DNA of 33,713 bases from Niabella sp. (GCA_017744795.1 JAGIAQ010000036.1:1-33713), one strand, 5' to 3'; numbered from the stretch's first letter, positions 1-9,123 are shown. The notes: generated from the letters alone by a model not told the origin. Numbers and translations are program-made.

Positions 1-2166
1 CCATACTCCTGTCAATGAAAAAGAAAAGTTTTTGAAATTTTTCTGATACCCCAGTCCGATGTTTTTACTCAGGTATCTGCTGAAATTGGTGGGGGAATAA
101 TTTCGGCTCCGGTCATCCGGTGATGTCCCCAGGCCTAAGATTACAGAGGTATAGTCGCGCCTTTTATTTAAATAATACCGCCAGGTAAAAATGTGCGCGC
201 TGCTCCAGCTCGTATTATTATAGATCGCATAATTTCTGAAGTTAAACCAGTTGTTATCCGTTTCTTTTGATATTCCTAATACGCCAAAATACAGCCGGGT
301 TGAATCAGCACCAATGTAACGTGCGCCGGTCTCCAGTTCCCAGCCTTTGTTTAGGGAGGAATACAGGGAGTAAGTAGCCTTAAACCCGGGAAACACCGTG
401 CCGTTCGATACGCCAATGCCCAAAAAAGAGTAATGTTTTTTATTATGATACAAATACGATTCCGCTTCAAACTGAACGCCCTGGCCCGTGGCCCGGTTAG
501 AGTAATTGACGCGCCCGACGATGGAGCTTCGGTACTGATTGAACCGATGTAAATATTGACCCGATAGAATATTGATGGAGCTGGCGCCATTGTCAAAAAA
601 AGAATGCAGGTTAAGCAGGCCCACCTGGTCCGATTTTTTTATGGACCACTGTTTGTCTGCATCAAAATTTTTGAATGAAGTATTATTCGGGTATTCATTG
701 GTCAATTGTCTGCTTGCATTGGCGGCTTCTTTATATTTGCCTTGTGCGGCCAGCAGATTTGCTTTCCTGATAAGATAGGCAGAATCGGCTGATTGGTTTA
801 CATAATACTTGTCATAGTAATCCAATGCCTGTGCATAATGCTTTTGTTGTTCCTCCAGGGCTGCCATGCCATACAAAGCATCTTTATTACTTGAATCGGT
901 TTTCAGCACATCTGCGAAATAATATTGTGCCGAATCGGATTGTCCGGATTTGCGATAGAGCTGTGCCGCGGCGATTTTGAAATAGTTATTTAATTCTCTA
1001 AACCGGCTAACGCCGGGATAAGCCGCTTCCAGCCGCGCACTAACGGGCAATGCGCTGCTATATTGTTTTTTTAATTCGTATATGCCTAATTGTTTTAACA
1101 TATAAGTACTGTCTTTTGGGTCTTGCGTTGAAAGCTGTTTGTATAGCTGTTGGGCAGCATCATAGTTTTTTTCTCTTTGATAGACGTCCGCTTTCCCCGT
1201 CATTGCTTCTTTATTATTGGGGTCCGCCTTCAACACGTCAGTAAAGTAATATTGTGCCGAATCATGATTTCCTGTGTTAAAATAGCGCTGCGCCGCCGCA
1301 ATTTTATAATAACTTTCCAATTCTTTAAACCGCTCCACTGAAGGGTAGGCTACCCGCAGCCGGTTGGCAATGGGCACAGCCTTATTATATTGTTTCTCTG
1401 ATTCGTAGGTTCCCAATTGTTTCAGTAGATACGTACTGTCACTAGGGTATCGGGATAAGAGTCGATCATAAAGCTGCCGGGCGGCATCGTAATTTTTTTG
1501 TTGCTGATAAACATCGGCCTGACCTGATAATGCCTCTTTGTTGCCGGGATCTGCTTTCAATACATTAGCAAAATAATATTGTGCAGAATCATAATTTCCT
1601 GATTTGTAATACAGCTGTGCCGCAGCTATTTTATAATAATTGCTTAGTTCTTTAAACCGGGGAGTTGCAGGATAGGTAGCCTGCAGCCGGTTGGCAACGG
1701 GCACGCCCCGGGCAAATTGTTTTTGTGATTCATAGGTGCCTAATTGTTTCAGCATATAAATGCTGTCTTTGGGGTATTTGGCGGAGAGGCTTTCATATAA
1801 TTGAAGCGCGGCATCATAGTTTTTTTCCCGTTGATAAACATCCGCTTTCCCCAATAACGCTGTTTTGTTTGCAGGATGCTTCGTTAATATTTTGTCATAT
1901 AATTTCAGGGCTTCATCAGGCTGCTCTTTTAGCGTATAGATCCTCGCCAGCAAAAGCTGAATATCGAGATAGTTGGGGCTAACCCGCAGTCCTTTATTGG
2001 CGAGTGTTGCAGCCTGGTCATAATTACCCAACCCTGTTTGCTTTAAAGCTTCTTTTAAGATAAGATCGGCATTGGGCCTTTTTGCTTTTTGTGCATAAAG
2101 GCAATAATTACATAATAGGGCGGTTAATACAAAAAATGATAAGATGCCCGATTTTTTAGTTGCCAT
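1..2166 (-). CDS. TPR protein with YaiO-type outer-membrane beta-barrel (C-terminus cut by window edge)
   Basis: Reading the minus strand from ATG at 2166 gives an open frame that runs past base 1, so the C-terminus is missing. Residues 1-27 are a signal peptide (hydrophobic stretch ending YAQ). About 340 residues of TPR-type helices follow (motifs such as NYDAA, GNYDSAQYYF), including three long near-identical repeats of 109 residues. The remainder is rich in alternating aromatic and polar residues (for example SSIVGRVNYSNRATG and GWELETGARYIGADSTRLYF), as expected for beta-strands of a YaiO-family barrel. TPR scaffold plus barrel is the layout of outer-membrane polysaccharide exporters such as PgaA. 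The gene begins 10 bp after the glycosyltransferase stop, and E. coli yaiO likewise neighbours the glycosyltransferase gene yaiP. Likely role (inference): outer-membrane export or anchoring of the glycan made by the adjacent enzyme. Family assignment is fairly sure, substrate unknown. Confidence 0.8.
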   Translation of the reverse strand, partial: MATKKSGILSFFVLTALLCNYCLYAQKAKRPNADLILKEALKQTGLGNYDQAATLANKGLRVSPNYLDIQLLLARIYTLKEQPDEALKLYDKILTKHPANKTALLGKADVYQREKNYDAALQLYESLSAKYPKDSIYMLKQLGTYESQKQFARGVPVANRLQATYPATPRFKELSNYYKIAAAQLYYKSGNYDSAQYYFANVLKADPGNKEALSGQADVYQQQKNYDAARQLYDRLLSRYPSDSTYLLKQLGTYESEKQYNKAVPIANRLRVAYPSVERFKELESYYKIAAAQRYFNTGNHDSAQYYFTDVLKADPNNKEAMTGKADVYQREKNYDAAQQLYKQLSTQDPKDSTYMLKQLGIYELKKQYSSALPVSARLEAAYPGVSRFRELNNYFKIAAAQLYRKSGQSDSAQYYFADVLKTDSSNKDALYGMAALEEQQKHYAQALDYYDKYYVNQSADSAYLIRKANLLAAQGKYKEAANASRQLTNEYPNNTSFKNFDADKQWSIKKSDQVGLLNLHSFFDNGASSINILSGQYLHRFNQYRSSIVGRVNYSNRATGQGVQFEAESYLYHNKKHYSFLGIGVSNGTVFPGFKATYSLYSSLNKGWELETGARYIGADSTRLYFGVLGISKETDNNWFNFRNYAIYNNTSWSSAHIFTWRYYLNKRRDYTSVILGLGTSPDDRSRNYSPTNFSRYLSKNIGLGYQKNFKNFSFSLTGVW
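901..1881 (-). repeat. Three tandem 327-bp repeats encoding 109-residue TPR blocks
   Basis: On the minus strand, units start at 1881, 1554 and 1227, each exactly 327 bp (109 codons). A more degenerate fourth unit begins at 900. All three units share ADVYQ, KNYDAA, YKIAAAQ and DSAQYYF at the same offsets. Exact period and full-length conservation point to in-frame duplication within the gene and not to independent TPRs. Confidence 0.9.
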
Positions 2167-2176
2167 ATAATAAATT

Positions 2177-3661
2177 TTATGCTTGAAAATCATAGCTCGA
2201 TTCCGGGTCCGTAACGGGTGGTTCGCTATCCGACTTAAATCCTTTACGCTGCATATTTCCCCATACCGGTTTTAGTTTAGTGCACTGGCTGAGATATCCT
2301 GTTAAGGAACAGTACAGCACAAATGGGTGATAGAGGAGGGGTTCAATAAAGACCATTAGCGCTATGCCGATTACTTCGCTCAGTTTTTTATATTTTTCCT
2401 GATGAAAAACCAGCTGATCATACAGTACAGATATGGTGCTGATGAATACGGAAAAACAGTAAATGAAGATCAGCAGGATGGTGGCATTGGTCCAGGGCAG
2501 CGTGCCGGATGAAATTTGTACAATGTAATAAATAATGCCTATGGATTCAAGTATTGGGGCGAAGAGCTCAAAAAAGAATGTATAGGGATACATGATGAGC
2601 CCCGTGGCCCGGTACCGGGGGTTAAATAATAAATGCAGGTTGCGCCAGAATAATTGCCACAGCCCACGAGCCCAGCGCACCCGCTGCCGTTTCAGTACTC
2701 TTAATGTTTCAGGACCTTCGGTCCAGCAAAGGGTTTGCGGTAGTTGTTTTATGATATAATCAAATTTATGGCGACAGGCATATTTTACCATCCGGATCGT
2801 AATATCCATATCTTCTCCTAAAGATCCGGGATCATAACCGCCTACATTTAAAACGACCTCTTTGTCAAACAATCCCAGTGCTCCTGATATGTTCGGTACA
2901 GCGTTTAAACGGGACCATCCTACTTTTGCCATAACAAAAGCACGGATGTATTCCATTTCCTGGAATCGTGCCCAAATGTTTCTGGGAGGTTTTAAACCAG
3001 TTATTAAACCTCCGTCAACATGGGATGAATTTACCATACGGATAGCGGCGCCTACAGCCAGCACCCGTTTCTGTTCCGTCAGGAAGGGACGTATCAGGTA
3101 TAATAAAGTATTTCTATGCAGGATGCAGTCTACATCCGTATTTAAAAAATAAGGAAACACCGCGGCATTAAGACCTGCATTGATCGCATCAGCCTTGCAT
3201 TTCCCATTTACTTTATCAATTACCAGCAAATGTTTATAGGCTTTGTTAGTGGATTTGTAAAACCCCCTAATGGGTTGAGAAAGTACCGCCGGTTCATAAC
3301 TATAGTCTACTTCAATAAGGGAATAAGCATCAATCAATTTTTGCAAAGTGTCGTCTGTACTGCCGTCGTTTACAATAATGAGCTCAAATTTTGGATAATA
3401 GAGCGTTAGCAAAGATCGTACGTTGTCAATAATGGTACTGGATTCGTTATACGCCGGTGCAATAACGCTTATCCCCGGTATAACGGCTGACTTTTCAATT
3501 TCTTTAATATCCCAGAATTTATTAACAAATACGTTGCGTCGTATCTCCAGTCTTGCCAGGATCATCAAAAGGATCTGAACGGCAAATATGACCAGGCAGT
3601 AGATGAAGATCGTGTTCTCATATATTTTTAATACGGGGTGAAAGAAGTTTTCGGGTGACAT
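2177..3661 (-). CDS. Processive family-2 glycosyltransferase, membrane-embedded
   Basis: 494 residues. One N-terminal membrane segment (about 17-37) precedes a cytoplasmic GT-A domain. Visible motifs are PAYNESS (69-75), VNDGSTDD (97-104), the DxD motif D176-V-D178, GEDMD (282-286, catalytic Asp) and RQRVRW (325-330), which fits the Q/RxxRW acceptor/processivity motif. Several C-terminal membrane helices follow. This set is typical of hexosyltransferases that make and extrude a homopolymer (PgaC/IcaA, BcsA, HasA-like). No PilZ domain is visible. The gene lies between the HEAT-repeat gene (23 bp upstream) and the TPR/YaiO-barrel gene (10 bp downstream), so it very probably supplies the polymer that the barrel exports. 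Sugar donor cannot be told from sequence; UDP-GlcNAc is a guess by analogy. Confidence 0.88.
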   Translation of the reverse strand: MSPENFFHPVLKIYENTIFIYCLVIFAVQILLMILARLEIRRNVFVNKFWDIKEIEKSAVIPGISVIAPAYNESSTIIDNVRSLLTLYYPKFELIIVNDGSTDDTLQKLIDAYSLIEVDYSYEPAVLSQPIRGFYKSTNKAYKHLLVIDKVNGKCKADAINAGLNAAVFPYFLNTDVDCILHRNTLLYLIRPFLTEQKRVLAVGAAIRMVNSSHVDGGLITGLKPPRNIWARFQEMEYIRAFVMAKVGWSRLNAVPNISGALGLFDKEVVLNVGGYDPGSLGEDMDITIRMVKYACRHKFDYIIKQLPQTLCWTEGPETLRVLKRQRVRWARGLWQLFWRNLHLLFNPRYRATGLIMYPYTFFFELFAPILESIGIIYYIVQISSGTLPWTNATILLIFIYCFSVFISTISVLYDQLVFHQEKYKKLSEVIGIALMVFIEPLLYHPFVLYCSLTGYLSQCTKLKPVWGNMQRKGFKSDSEPPVTDPESSYDFQA

Positions 3662-3684
3662 CGGATCCTTGGTTTAAACAGTAA

Positions 3685-4854
3685 TTAATAATACTTTATC
3701 AAAGGGCTCATAGCGTGCTTAAGAGCATTGATATCTTCCGCATCAGTTGCTTCCTCCAGCAGCGTATCCATTACTGGCTCGGGGCCTTCTATTTCCAAAA
3801 TGGAACGCGCGGCATGTTTTTTTAAAAACGGCGAAGCTTCTTTTTTGAAAGATTGTTTTAAGAAGGAAAGAGTCTCGTTGCCGCTTATATTGCTTAATGC
3901 TTTTAAGATGGCTCCTTTTACAAGAATATTCTTTTCATCAGCATAGAGATCCAGCAGCACGGGCAGCGCTTCACTTTCGTACAATTGCCCCAATGCACTA
4001 ATAAGCTTGCATTTGAGCTCAGTCGAAATAGCGGACTGCTGCAGCAACTCTATTATTGCCGGTGCGGCGCTATGTTGCCGGTAATAAGTAGTGAAGTCGA
4101 GGCAAAGTAGTATCAGGCTTTCATTGTACGGTGGTGTTATCCACCGGCTGAATTCAGGTAGGGTGCCGTCTTTTCTGTTGGTGATGATATCAAAATAATG
4201 CAGATGCTCCCATTTGGTAAAAGGCGCTGTTACCTGTGAAAAATATTCAAAAACGTTTCCTTTATATACCTTAAAAATATACTCCAGTGCTTTTTCTTTC
4301 AGGTATTTATTTTTGCTGTAAAGCAAACGGCCTATTAATCCTTCCGGATCGGGAGCTTCAAAAAACACCAGTTCATTTAAAGCCAGCAGGGGTTTATAGG
4401 AATGGGAAGCGGATAATTCTTTAAAAGCATATTTGTCAAAATCCAGGTCCAGGTACAATTTCCTTATCAGCCTTCCTTCTTTTCCTTTCAGGTTTCTTTT
4501 GAGGGTACGCAAACAGGCTACAAAAATTTTTCTTTTATATTTTTTGCTTACGAACCCGAGATTAACAAAATCCTGTATGCGTAAAGTAAGCGCTTCTGCC
4601 GGCATTTCATCCAAATGCGGATGCGCAATAACTTTTATTAATACCATGTTCTCAATAGCCGGAAGAATTTGCTGTTTCAATCTTTTATAATGGTTCCTTT
4701 TTATGTGATGAGTACAAATAATAAGATAAACAATTAAGCCGCCCAGTAAAGAAGCGCTGATTACAATAATAGCTAAGCGGATCACAAGCGGTAACGACTG
4801 AAACAGTAGCAGCCATCGATGTAAAAAATCAAAGTAGAAGGAGTACGAACGCAT
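3685..4854 (-). CDS. Membrane-anchored HEAT-repeat protein
   Basis: 389 residues. A strong membrane segment lies near residues 20-48 (VIRLAIIVISASLLGGLIV region), followed by a basic stretch (HHIKRNHYKRLKQ) that should place the rest in the cytoplasm. The C-terminal third shows HEAT-like helix pairs, for example ALPVLLDLYADEK, LVKGAILKALSNISG and LKKHAARSILEIEG. No catalytic motif is seen. It starts 3 bp after the receiver stop and precedes the glycosyltransferase, so it is probably a scaffold or adaptor linking the receiver to the synthase; that role is inference from operon order. HEAT proteins next to YaiO-type and GT2 genes occur in other genomes as far as I recall, but I cannot verify this here. 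Confidence 0.75.
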   Translation of the reverse strand: MRSYSFYFDFLHRWLLLFQSLPLVIRLAIIVISASLLGGLIVYLIICTHHIKRNHYKRLKQQILPAIENMVLIKVIAHPHLDEMPAEALTLRIQDFVNLGFVSKKYKRKIFVACLRTLKRNLKGKEGRLIRKLYLDLDFDKYAFKELSASHSYKPLLALNELVFFEAPDPEGLIGRLLYSKNKYLKEKALEYIFKVYKGNVFEYFSQVTAPFTKWEHLHYFDIITNRKDGTLPEFSRWITPPYNESLILLCLDFTTYYRQHSAAPAIIELLQQSAISTELKCKLISALGQLYESEALPVLLDLYADEKNILVKGAILKALSNISGNETLSFLKQSFKKEASPFLKKHAARSILEIEGPEPVMDTLLEEATDAEDINALKHAMSPLIKYY

Positions 4855-4857
4855 AAC

Positions 4858-5235
4858 TTAAAGGTTTGCTGTTAATAATTTTTTTACGCGTGATAAAAGG
4901 TCGCCCGGATCAAAAGGTTTTTTTAAATAATCGTTTGCGCCTGCATTAAACCCTTCGGTAACGGCATCTTCTTCATGAATATCTGATACAATTAAGACAG
5001 GGGTATAATAAGCTTTGAATGTTGCGTCCTTTTTAATTTTAAAGATCAATTCAAGACCTGTTATATAGGGCAACATCATTTCAGTAATGATAAGATCATA
5101 TTCTTTTTGTTTTAAAAGCGCCCAGGCCATCTTTCCATCTTTTGCATTGTCAATGTCCTGATACTCTTTTTCAAGCACCACCTCAATTGTTTTCATTGCA
5201 ATTGGATTATCATTGATTATTAGGATTCTGCTCAT
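4858..5235 (-). CDS. Single-domain response-regulator receiver with Glu at the phosphorylation site
   Basis: 125 residues, receiver fold only, no output domain. Visible features are ILIINDNP (acidic cluster reduced to N8-D9), IITEMMLPYITG where residue 52 is Glu in the position of the phospho-accepting Asp, the conserved Ser in VLIVSD (beta-4), and YLKKPF with the invariant Lys (beta-5). Glu at this site often mimics the phosphorylated state, so the protein may not be switched by phosphotransfer. It is the first gene of the four-gene polysaccharide-type operon (HEAT gene starts 3 bp downstream) and is divergent from a hybrid sensor kinase whose start is 421 bp away. Probably a protein-protein signalling element acting on the HEAT protein or synthase (inference). 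Confidence 0.88.
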   Translation of the reverse strand: MSRILIINDNPIAMKTIEVVLEKEYQDIDNAKDGKMAWALLKQKEYDLIITEMMLPYITGLELIFKIKKDATFKAYYTPVLIVSDIHEEDAVTEGFNAGANDYLKKPFDPGDLLSRVKKLLTANL

Positions 5236-5342
5236 GTTTATTTGATTTTTGTTTATACAAAAAGCTGATTTTGGGAAGATTAACTATGTAAGAATGCTGC
5301 TATTCTTTGTGAAGGGAGATGGGATACGAATAGATCAAATGG

Positions 5343-5363
5343 ATGTTAGAAGGATACTAACAT
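5343..5363. promoter_or_regulatory. Perfect inverted repeat, candidate operator
   Basis: ATGTTAG (5343-5349) and CTAACAT (5357-5363) are exact complements separated by 7 bases. The site lies in the divergent region about 110 bp upstream of the receiver start. No T-run follows, so a protein-binding site is more likely than a terminator. Regulator unknown. Confidence 0.35.
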
Positions 5364-5539
5364 GAATAGACAGGTGGGACAATAAACATACCAAATCAAA
5401 AATGGGCATTGTTATTTGTTATAAAGTAATGTGAATTGTCCTGGAGCAGGAAGAAACCCCATTCTCTTTCTGGCATTTATTCCACGAAGGCGGGCCGCAT
5501 TTTTACGTATTCATATTTTTATGTTCCGTTCAGAATATA

Positions 5540-5547
5540 TACTTTTG
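5540..5547 (+). promoter_or_regulatory. Bacteroidota-type -7 box for the sensor-kinase operon
   Basis: TACTTTTG matches the Bacteroidota -7 consensus TAnnTTTG. The implied 5' leader is about 100 nt before ATG at 5657. I find no TTG at the expected -33 spacing, so support is moderate. Confidence 0.4.
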
Positions 5548-5656
5548 ACCTCTCTGAATGAAATACCTTTTACTAACCGTATGTTTATGAAAGAGAAAGA
5601 CATGTTCCTTATGGGTATTCAAGCCCTTTGTTGCAATCTAAAATGTAAGCTGCACT

Positions 5657-7786
5657 ATGCAAAAAAGGTATAGTTATTTCCTGTTTATTTTGTTTGCATT
5701 TGTACTGGTGGTGAGCATTATTTTTGCTCAAAAGCTTACCAACCAGGCTACTACTGCGCTGCAAAACGGAAATATAGAAGCCGTTGAAACATTTAAGACC
5801 AACAACGCAATGCAGCAGCTGGTAAACCTGTCGTTTACACTACAATCCCGGTTAACCCGGATCAATAGCACCGACACGGCTGCGCTGAATATTTTAGAGG
5901 ATTCGCTGACGGTATTAGGATATAATGCGAATGTGCTGAATAACGTGGTCAGCCGGAAAGGGACCGTTCCGGACATGGCGCAATTGATGACGGCTGTAAA
6001 CCGGCAGCTCGATCTTTCTTACGCAGTTGTAGATGCAGGACAAAAGAAGCAGACAGGCCTCCTTGCGGAAGGCATCGATTCACTAAAGAAGTATAAACCC
6101 GAAGAAGCGGTATACCACTATGGCGTCCAGGTGGAAGCCTTTCTGGAAAAACATTTGCAGCAAACCCTGGTCACCAATGCGGAACATTCTGATAAGCTTT
6201 CCGTTTACAACCGCATTTTAGCAATTGCTGTTGTGATTGTGGTGCTCATTTTTACGACCATCATCATATTACGACAGTGGCAGCAGCGGATGTTGATCAA
6301 AGAACTAAGCATTGCCCGGGAAGTGGCCGTCAAAAGTAAAAATGCCAAAGATGAGTTTTTGGCCAATATGAGCCATGAGCTACGCACGCCGCTTAATTCG
6401 CTTATCGGGTTCGGTAATTTGCTTGCAGACACTCCGCTCAATAACCAGCAAAAAGAGTATACCAATACCATTGTTTCAAACGGTTATAATCTTTTACACC
6501 TTGTAAATGATGTGCTGGATTTTTCGTCTATAGAAGCGGGTAAGCTAAGTATAAAAAATGTACCGTTTAATTTACAGGATCTTTTCAGGGATCTTGAACA
6601 TATGTTTGCCGCAATCATAGCGGAAAAGAAACTTTTCTTCAAATGGACAATCGATGCTCAAACCCCAAAGGGGCTAAGGGGCGACCCGCAGCGGCTAAAA
6701 CAGGTACTGGTGAATCTTATTAATAATGCAGTAAAGTTCACCACCCGGGGAGGCGTTATGGTTCGGGTGGAAGTGGTGTCTTATGAAGCTACCGGCAGCT
6801 ACCGGCTTTCGTTTATGGTCAACGATTCAGGAGAAGGGATACCGGAGGAAAAACTCCATCTTATTTTTGATCGCTTTGAACAACTGGAGCACGCTACTAT
6901 TCGCCAGCATGGCGGTACAGGCCTGGGGCTTAGTATTGTAAGAAGTATTGTGGAACGCATGGGCGGGTCTGTTGCTGTAAAGAGCAAGCCGGGTCAGGGC
7001 GCCGAGTTTACGTTTACGGGTATATTTGAAAAAGATGCGGCTGCCGAAAAAACGATTGCAAAAGAAAAACGGACCATCGCAGCTGATTTCACAGGCTTTA
7101 CGGCATTGGTGGTGGAAGATAACCGGGCCAACCGGCAACTGATGAAATACCTGCTGGGTAAATACAAACTGGGGATTGATTTGGCTGAAAATGGAAAAGA
7201 AGCCGTGGAAAAAGCAGCCGCGCGTGCGTATGATATTATCATAATGGACATCCAGATGCCGCAAATGGATGGATACAGCGCTATTATAGCAATGCGCGAA
7301 GAACTGCGGCTATCCACACCCGCTATTGCCATGACAGCCTATGTGATGGAAAACGAGGTGCGGCGCTGCTTTGAGTCGGGGTTTGACGATTATATTTCGA
7401 AACCGGTGCAGGAACACGATGTTATCGCCATGATCCTCAAATACCTCCGCCCATCGTCAGAATCTGCTTCCATGGATTTTTTCATGGAACAAACACAAGG
7501 TGATACCGCCATCATGCAGGAGCTGCTTGCTGAAATTAAAAAACAATGGGGCACAGATAAACTGGAATTACAGGCATCTGTCCGGACGGGAGATATGGAG
7601 GAAGCGGGGCGGGTGCTGCACAGGACCCGGTCGACCTTTGCTCTGTTAGGCCCGCAGCACATTATTCAGACCTTGTTAAACTCCAACACTATTACTGCCG
7701 GCGGTGGCACTGATGTAGTTGAAGCGTGCAACCGGGTCATTAACAGGATTGACGAAGAGATAAACTTTATTTTTCAAAGCAATTAA
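5657..7786 (+). CDS. Hybrid sensor histidine kinase (HisKA-HATPase-REC-Hpt)
   Basis: 709 residues. Membrane segment 1 is at about 5-24 and segment 2 at about 187-206, enclosing a helical periplasmic sensor of roughly 160 residues. HisKA has [13 protein letters not shown] with phospho-His240. The HATPase shows the N-box (LINNAVKF, about 354-361), NDSGEGIP and [10 protein letters not shown] receiver domain begins near 484 ([10 protein letters not shown]) with phospho-Asp531 in [14 protein letters not shown]-terminal Hpt-like helix bundle follows with LHRTRST; His655 is the candidate phospho-His, although the usual Lys-Gly after it is Arg-Ser. Such a complete relay needs a downstream receiver. 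The nearest, at 4858-5235, lacks the phospho-Asp. The next gene starts one base after the stop, so the operon continues. Confidence 0.93.
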   Translation: MQKRYSYFLFILFAFVLVVSIIFAQKLTNQATTALQNGNIEAVETFKTNNAMQQLVNLSFTLQSRLTRINSTDTAALNILEDSLTVLGYNANVLNNVVSRKGTVPDMAQLMTAVNRQLDLSYAVVDAGQKKQTGLLAEGIDSLKKYKPEEAVYHYGVQVEAFLEKHLQQTLVTNAEHSDKLSVYNRILAIAVVIVVLIFTTIIILRQWQQRMLIKELSIAREVAVKSKNAKDEFLANMSHELRTPLNSLIGFGNLLADTPLNNQQKEYTNTIVSNGYNLLHLVNDVLDFSSIEAGKLSIKNVPFNLQDLFRDLEHMFAAIIAEKKLFFKWTIDAQTPKGLRGDPQRLKQVLVNLINNAVKFTTRGGVMVRVEVVSYEATGSYRLSFMVNDSGEGIPEEKLHLIFDRFEQLEHATIRQHGGTGLGLSIVRSIVERMGGSVAVKSKPGQGAEFTFTGIFEKDAAAEKTIAKEKRTIAADFTGFTALVVEDNRANRQLMKYLLGKYKLGIDLAENGKEAVEKAAARAYDIIIMDIQMPQMDGYSAIIAMREELRLSTPAIAMTAYVMENEVRRCFESGFDDYISKPVQEHDVIAMILKYLRPSSESASMDFFMEQTQGDTAIMQELLAEIKKQWGTDKLELQASVRTGDMEEAGRVLHRTRSTFALLGPQHIIQTLLNSNTITAGGGTDVVEACNRVINRIDEEINFIFQSN

Positions 7787-7787
7787 C

Positions 7788-8174
7788 ATGCGCAGGTTAT
7801 CAATAAAAGGCTCCCGGACCACTGATCCTGTTTACAGGACTATAGTACTGTTGCTGGGCGCTTTATGGCTTGTTTCCGGCATACTGATCGTGCCGCTATT
7901 CATTTCCCCGCGATCGGGAAAGGATAAAGAATACAGGCGTCCATCCGTAGATAGCATGCTGCTGTCTTTGAATGATCTAAAGGTGAACGGCAAAGCAACC
8001 CTTATCAATTTGCAGCTAAAAGAGGTCTCTCAGCCCAATGCCGTCACGGATAACACCGGCCAAACGGTTGCTGATAAAAGAAAGAAAATTTATAATCGTT
8101 TATTAGAAGAAAAAACAAAACCGCCTGAACCTGCGCGGCATGAAGGCTTTACCATTAAGCAGGTACCCCAATAA
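7788..8174 (+). CDS. Small single-pass membrane protein, unknown function
   Basis: 128 residues. A basic N-terminus is followed by one hydrophobic helix (about 20-41, TIVLLLGALWLVSGILIVPL) and a polar, charged tail of about 85 residues. I recognise no domain. It starts one base after the kinase stop and ends 6 bp before the lipoprotein gene, so translation of the three genes is very likely coupled. A structural or inhibitory partner of the kinase sensor or the lipoprotein is possible, but this is a guess. Confidence 0.65.
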   Translation: MRRLSIKGSRTTDPVYRTIVLLLGALWLVSGILIVPLFISPRSGKDKEYRRPSVDSMLLSLNDLKVNGKATLINLQLKEVSQPNAVTDNTGQTVADKRKKIYNRLLEEKTKPPEPARHEGFTIKQVPQ

Positions 8175-8180
8175 CAGACT

Positions 8181-9092
8181 ATGAAAACTTGTATGTTCTT
8201 TTTTTGCATGTTCTTATTCGTTTCATGCACAGTACAAAAACAACTAACAGCCGCCCGAAATGCCAGCGCAACCACAAAAAAAATAGTGCAGAAAGAGTCG
8301 GCCGCATTAGATACCATACAAAAGACGCTCCAGGGTAAAACGGAAAACAAAGCCGTTGACAGTGTTGTTACTGTTGAAATACAAACAATACTGAATAAGC
8401 TGAACAGCCGTTTGAACAGTGCCCAGCAACTGGCCCTGTTATTAGATGCTGCTTCGGTTAATAAGGCAACCCTCAGGAGAACAATGACGGCTGCAACGCT
8501 CCTGAAAAAATTGATCGTACTGGATTCTTTTAACAATGCAAGAAAACAGCGTGAGGAAGTGTATGCAATGCTGAAAGAGTCTGTGAGTACTGCAAAATAC
8601 AGGATGTATCATTTGGCTGCTTTTTTTGATCCGGGCGTATATAGAATTCCCTCAGCTGCCATCGGCACTATTGCCGCACAGTTTGCGCCCGTAGTGGATT
8701 CTATTGCATACATCGCAAATAAATATCCCCGTATTCCGCGGGAGGCCCGGATCGTATTTGTTGGCTATTCGGATAACACGCCGTTAATGGAATCAGGTGC
8801 GCTTTATAAGGAACTGACCGGCATCCTCAACAATGAAAAACCTACGGAACAGGAACTGAATCAGCTGCTCTCTGATCTGCGGGCAAAGGAAATGGTGCGA
8901 AATATAAAATTGGTGGTAAAAGCCGATGCATCCAAATTCGCAGACTTTAATTCGTTAACAGTGGGATACATGGGCTACGGACGGGGAGAAGAGTTTCCCT
9001 CTTCAACGATCACTGATTATAAACCAAGAGATGAGCGGCGACGGATCGTGCTAAGCTACTGGATCGTATTGCCGCTGGCATCCGCTTTATAG
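8181..9092 (+). CDS. Lipoprotein with divergent OmpA-like C-terminal domain
   Basis: 303 residues. Type II signal peptide with lipobox FVSC (Cys at about 16). The middle is helical. The C-terminal third matches the OmpA-like fold loosely: FVGYSDNTPL, LLSDLRAKEMV, YMGYGRGEEFP and DERRRIVLSYW line up with the OmpA order GYTD, LSxxRAxxV, GxGE and DRRVxI. The conserved Arg of LxxxRA, which contacts the diaminopimelate of peptidoglycan, is present. Likely an outer-membrane lipoprotein touching peptidoglycan. It closes the sensor-kinase operon; a link between envelope state and the kinase is inference. Overall identity to OmpA is low, so the domain call needs a profile search. Confidence 0.68.
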   Translation: MKTCMFFFCMFLFVSCTVQKQLTAARNASATTKKIVQKESAALDTIQKTLQGKTENKAVDSVVTVEIQTILNKLNSRLNSAQQLALLLDAASVNKATLRRTMTAATLLKKLIVLDSFNNARKQREEVYAMLKESVSTAKYRMYHLAAFFDPGVYRIPSAAIGTIAAQFAPVVDSIAYIANKYPRIPREARIVFVGYSDNTPLMESGALYKELTGILNNEKPTEQELNQLLSDLRAKEMVRNIKLVVKADASKFADFNSLTVGYMGYGRGEEFPSSTITDYKPRDERRRIVLSYWIVLPLASAL

Positions 9093-9093
9093 A

Positions 9094-9111
9094 TACTACA
9101 AGAGTGTAGTA
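9094..9111 (+). terminator. Weak hairpin between converging genes
   Basis: TACTACA (9094-9100) pairs perfectly with TGTAGTA (9105-9111) around a 4-base loop, just after the lipoprotein stop and before the hemH stop. There is no T-run on either side, so termination is uncertain. Confidence 0.3.
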
Positions 9112-9123
9112 GCGTTAAACACG

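Larger units (their letters stand above)
5236..5656. promoter_or_regulatory. 421-bp divergent control region, no gene
   Basis: This stretch separates the receiver operon (minus) from the sensor-kinase operon (plus). An 80-codon open frame at 5431-5673 has no recognisable motif and overlaps the kinase start, so I do not call it. It holds a perfect 7-bp inverted repeat (5343-5363) and a TAnnTTTG box (5540-5547), listed separately. Confidence 0.6.

Noticed and set aside
901..1881. Regularly spaced direct repeats that might suggest a CRISPR array
   Set aside because: Period is 327 bp with no unique spacers and the frame is open throughout; the repeats encode TPR blocks.
5431..5673. 80-residue open frame upstream of the sensor kinase
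   Set aside because: No motif, composition unlike the neighbours, overlaps the kinase start and spans a likely promoter box.
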